From Forficula auricularia (lineage: Eukaryota > Arthropoda > Insecta > Dermaptera > Forficulidae), in NCBI GenBank assembly GCA_024734495.1, contig JALMQS010000068.1, forward strand, positions 1,272,075 to 1,336,074: a stretch of DNA of 64,000 nucleotides, given 5' to 3'. How positions within the stretch are numbered: position 1 is the stretch's first letter; every line of letters starts with the position of its first letter. This document shows, piece by piece, positions 60,375 to 64,000 of the stretch. The position numbers were made by a program, and so were the translations under genes. The notes below the pieces were generated by a model. The model saw nothing but the letters and a program-made list of their open reading frames with translations. It was not told the origin of the DNA and did no database searches.

Positions 60375-60732
60375 CAGTAGGACCTCGTTTATCCGGACTA
60401 ATTGGGACCAAAGACAAACCGGATAATCCGGAATTATGGGTACAAAACAACTCCTCAAATAAGCGAATTTGAATTTATTACGATAAAAAAAACATGTTTA
60501 TATCAAAATTACATAGAATTGTTTAAAAAAAATACATACGTTAAACAAAATACTCTGTTCCGACTTCGACAATATAAATATATCAAAATTAAAGCGGATT
60601 TTTGGTGAAATTATAATTACATTCTTGATATCAGAGTTAAAAATTATTATCTATGTGAACATTTATTAAAATAAAAATGTCTAAAAATCCAATCTGGATA
60701 ATCCGGAGGGCCGGATAAACAAAGTTTTACTC
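60375..60732. mobile_element. Tigger/pogo-type MITE, 358 bp
   Basis: The left end is CAGTAGGACCTCGTTTATCC, then GGA. The right end is its diverged complement (CCGGATAAACAAAGTTTTAC, then TC). TA flanks each side. CCGGATAATCCGGA palindromes lie inside both ends, as in pogo/Tigger elements. The open frame inside (60402-60608) is not a transposase. Confidence 0.8.
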
Positions 60733-60956
60733 TATATACACTTAAAATAACCATTGGGTATAACTATGGTAATTATAAAATAAATTCAAAATATACAAAT
60801 ATTTACATTCGTCCTTAAAATAAACCTTTGTTAAGCCATAGAAATGATATCTTGACACTCACAAACACAACAGGTATTCATTATTTATTGGAACTTCCAC
60901 ATAGTAGAACTAGTATAGTATTATCTTTATAAGAAAGTTTATATTCAAAGAACAAA

Positions 60957-60986
60957 ATACTACTACTACTACTACTTCTACTACTA
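60957..60986. repeat. (CTA)n microsatellite
   Basis: Ten or so CTA/ACT units with one interruption. Confidence 0.9.
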
Positions 60987-61085
60987 TATTAATATATCTA
61001 ATGCAGTTGATGAATTGAAGGAAAAATGAAATGAAAAGAGATTTTTAATCCAACTCACTATACCATAATATCTAGATATAGGTAT

Positions 61086-61380
61086 CAATGGCGTGCGGTC
61101 CATGGATGATGTGGATATGTTGAAACCCCCAAATTCCAAAATATCAAGAGTACAAGAGTAAATTCATCTGTGTTATATTTGAAAATTTGTAAAATTTTAA
61201 AAAATCTTTCAATAAATAGGTATCTATACAACTATTTCATTTAAAGATATATAAAATTTAAAATTTACGAAGCTTTTTAAAAGTTAGCAAATTTATTCCA
61301 GAATTCCTATTTTAATCACTTCAGCTATCTTGTGGAAAATACTTGGATTTTATGAGATTAAAAAGTGAATTAATTTATAT
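61086..61380. mobile_element. hAT-type MITE, copy 4, reversed terminal fragment
   Basis: CAATGGCGTGCGGTCCATGG, then GATGATGTGGAT, is the reverse of the right end of the 4.1 kb family. The rest is too degenerate to give an end point. Confidence 0.5.
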
Positions 61381-61703
61381 ATACTCGACCCATTTCATTT
61401 AATTTAAAATCTATAAATTGCATTAAAAAAATTAATCATGAAAGATGGACTAAAAGATGTTTGGGCAAAAGTATTTGCTTTAATAAAGTCTAATTGAATA
61501 TTCGCTCTCTCTACAACGAGTAACGTTTTGGTCCGAGTGCAAAGGCCATTCCTAAAATAATAGAAATTAAGAAATTCATCTCTAATATTTTGAAACAGGT
61601 CTGAGCTTGTAAGTAGATGCCACTATTTTATTTGTTTAATTTTATTCATTTTATTATTAATTTATACTTCAATAACTTCTATGGAGTTGGTACCTATTAC
61701 TCT

Positions 61704-62785
61704 TAGGGCCGGTTGGATGTCGGTTGGTAAACTCTTTTTAACCGTTGGCAAGAGTAAAAAGCTGGGATGGCCAATCAGATGAAAGTGCCTGCCAATCAGA
61801 TTACATGTATGTCGGTTGGTAAACTCTTTTAACCGTTGGCAAAGGGTAAAAGGCTGGGATGGCCAATCAGATGAAAAGTGCGCTGCCAATCAGATGACAG
61901 GCACTTTCATCTGATTGGCCATCCCAGACTTTACCCTTTGCCAACGGATAAAAAGAGTTTACCAACCGACATACAACTGGCCCTAAGGGTATCATGAAAA
62001 TATATATAATAGTCCAAGAGCTGGGTACACATTTTGAGTAGGATTTGACCCAACTAGAAATAATGCGTAATAGTACCGTCTATGATAGTTGTACAAGGAA
62101 TGGCCAGTCTGGCTGGTCTAAGCAGGTGGACCAGGTACTGCGCATGGTGTGAGTGCGGTAAAAAATACATATGTGTTAAAAAATATTTTTGACCCACAAT
62201 GAAATTATAAAAATTATAATTTATAGTCAATTATAAACATAATATATTCACCCCAGACCATTTGAGTGGTGGGACGTGGAACCAGACCACCCAAAGTGTA
62301 TTTTTACAACATGCAAAAAAATAGCATGATGCTATTTTTATTTTTTATAATTTCATTGTGGGTCAAAAATATTTTTTAACACATGTATTTTTTACCGCAC
62401 TCACACCATGCGCAGTACCTGGTCCACCTGCTTAGACCAGCCAGACTGGCCATTCCTTGTACAACTATCATAGACGGTACTATTACGCATTATTTCTAGT
62501 TGGGTCAAATCCGTACTCAAAAATGTGTACCCAGCTCTTGGACTATTATATATATTTTCATGATACCCTTAGGGCCAGTTGTATGTCGGTTGGTAAACTC
62601 TTTTTATCCATTGGCAAAGGTAAAGTCTGGGATGGCCAATCAGATGAAATGCCTGTCATCTGATTGGCAGGCACTTTCATCTGATTAGCCATCCCAGCCT
62701 TTTACCCTTTGCCAACGGTTAAAAAGAGTTTACTAACCGTATACATGTAATCTGAAAATGTGTCACCAGCTCTTGGACTATAATT
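61704..62785. repeat. Compound nested palindrome: elements D, C and D' in mirror order
   Basis: Element D (61704-61986) is itself a foldback with ends TTAGGGCCGGTTG and CAACTGGCCCTAA. Next comes a shortened second copy of foldback C (62011-62549), then a second, right-truncated D (62567-62750), then one more end of C (62755-62785). The whole segment 61796-62750 reads as a palindrome: CAGATTACATGTATG ... and ... CATACATGTAATCTG-type ends match, with small changes. The spacer between D and C (TCATGAAAATATATATAATA) is mirrored too. Confidence 0.8.
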
Positions 62786-63089
62786 ATATATATATACCTC
62801 ATATCTCTTACACTACAGTGTCTCGAAATTCAGACGGCCAAATTAGCTCACTCCCACCCATTGTGGAGAGAGTACCGAGTTTTGAAAAAGTTTTCTCCAT
62901 TATTTGAACTATAAATCTTCTCTCTTGGTTAATTTAAACATGTTCCCTTCTTTTTTCTACTTCGTAATTTTACCAATAAATTGTTTACTTCCTTCCCTTG
63001 CTGATCTTCTCATTATCGCTGATTCTTCTTTAATTTTACATTCCCTACATTTTTATTTTCCATCCCCTTAGATTATTTTCTAATCCACC

Positions 63090-63560
63090 AAATCAACATT
63101 TACGAAAACAAAGCCCGTCCCTCGTTGTCCTCTTTCTCTGGTTCCACTCATGTTATCTCTCTAGCACTCTTGCTCTGGCATTTCCATATTTGTAGTGATT
63201 GCACACACGGCGCCACTCAGGGCGAGAGAACTAGAGGGTGGTTTAATTTTTCGGGGTTGAGGGTGCTTGGAGTGTTTATCGCAAATTCCAGCCGCGTCGC
63301 TGCCGTCAGCCAATTATCTCCGAGGGATGCTACCCCGTTTTCTCTCTGTTCGCCATCCTGGTTGCAGCTTTTACGACTGCGTATAGCTAGCTGGCAATTA
63401 CCTACCGAATCACGACCACCATGCCTCTCTCTCGCCATACCATAACACTACGTTCTATTTTCTAGATTGTAAATTGTGTAGATCATTTAACGACGAACAC
63501 CGAACAGTGACCGGATTTCAAAAGCACGCTTGTTTTCTCGAATGAATTACAGAGCAGAGA
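63090..63560. promoter_or_regulatory. Higher-GC island, candidate regulatory or promoter sequence
   Basis: About 470 bp of balanced unique sequence (ACGGCGCCACTCAGGGCGAG, CAGCCGCGTCGCTGCCGTCA). Open frames on both strands (63125-63445, 63217-63438) mirror each other and lack domains. It could hold an upstream T-box exon or promoter, but the T-box coding sequence itself is not seen here. Confidence 0.3.
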
Positions 63561-64000
63561 TTACCTACGTCTCAATTACGGGATTGGAAAATTTCATTAA
63601 AGTAAAACTCCTAAAAAGATTAATCGATTTTTTAAATACAACTACCTACTAGTATTTAAAAATAGAAACAAAGGGGATCTAAAATTTTGAAAGCTCAATT
63701 AGAATCTCAAGTAATTAACTTGTGGTTTGCTGTAATTAACATGTAGAACAAACATACATATTGCTTAATTTGAAAAGATTTTCTTGACTAGAGCTGCAGA
63801 GTTGTTGATTTTTAAGAGGAAATCAGTGAGTGGTCTGATCTTGAGAGAACTAATTCCAATGAAAAACTATGAAAAATAAAGAAAATATTTGACCAATCTC
63901 CAGTTCTTGTTTTTTAAAACTAATAGAGTCGGGATAAAATGTTTAGACTTTATCAAAGAAACCAACTACAACATACAATATTTATATAAAAACTTACAAT
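63561..64000. other. AT-rich end of window, nothing recognised
   Basis: No open frame, repeat or element end was supported. Confidence 0.4.

Noticed and set aside
63125..63445. 106-codon frame near the window end
   Set aside because: A second frame of 73 codons lies on the opposite strand over the same bases, and neither has a known motif.

Overview
The window reads as nuclear DNA of an insect. It is very AT-rich, its genes are split by spliceosomal introns, and it is crowded with eukaryotic transposons. The order cannot be fixed from the sequence alone; a beetle or bug would both fit. Only two host genes are supported, both on the minus strand. There is no sign of bacterial, plasmid or phage organisation.

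Gene 1 is a T-box transcription factor of the Tbx20 / H15-midline group. Two consecutive internal T-box exons are present (30283-30556 and 24312-24479). They have consensus splice sites, keep the frame across a 5.8 kb intron, and together cover most of the DNA-binding domain after its first part. The exon(s) before and after them were not found. The rest of the gene is probably outside the window or in short exons I could not see. Gene 2 is a complete two-exon MADF-BESS protein (8500-8308 joined to 7300-6879, 204 aa). It is a small DNA-binding, protein-interacting regulator lying about 16 kb downstream of the last visible T-box exon.

Most of the remaining sequence is transposon-derived. Elements with clear ends are: a 683 bp hAT-type MITE with three more copies (4.1, 42.6, 49.5 and 61.1 kb); a retroposon with poly(A) and a 13 bp target duplication (10.0 kb); hAT elements at 12.7 and 29.0 kb with near-perfect or perfect 8 bp duplications; foldback elements at 12.3, 14.1, 51.3 and 61.7 kb; a Helitron-like 3' end (18.1 kb); an inverted, self-duplicated mariner (23.1 kb); three 5'-truncated non-LTR fragments (27.6, 30.8 and 38.6 kb); a 500 bp MITE with an 8 bp duplication (52.9 kb); and a Tigger/pogo-type MITE (60.4 kb). 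A further dispersed repeat family carries a self-complementary hairpin and the core GCCGAGAGTAGCAG, in at least seven places.

Between the transposons are islands of higher GC and normal sequence complexity, for example at 25.8, 28.6, 33.0, 34.4, 35.8, 39.7, 43.8, 55.6, 59.5 and 63.1 kb. Several contain CACGTG boxes and homeodomain-type TAAT cores. Two of them lie in the T-box intron. The natural reading is the cis-regulatory landscape of a developmental T-box gene in a transposon-rich insect, but that is inference. The strongest structural oddities are the roughly 955 bp palindrome at 61.8-62.75 kb, which includes flanking sequence and not only transposon, and the mariner whose lost 5' half is replaced by an inverted copy of its own 3' end.
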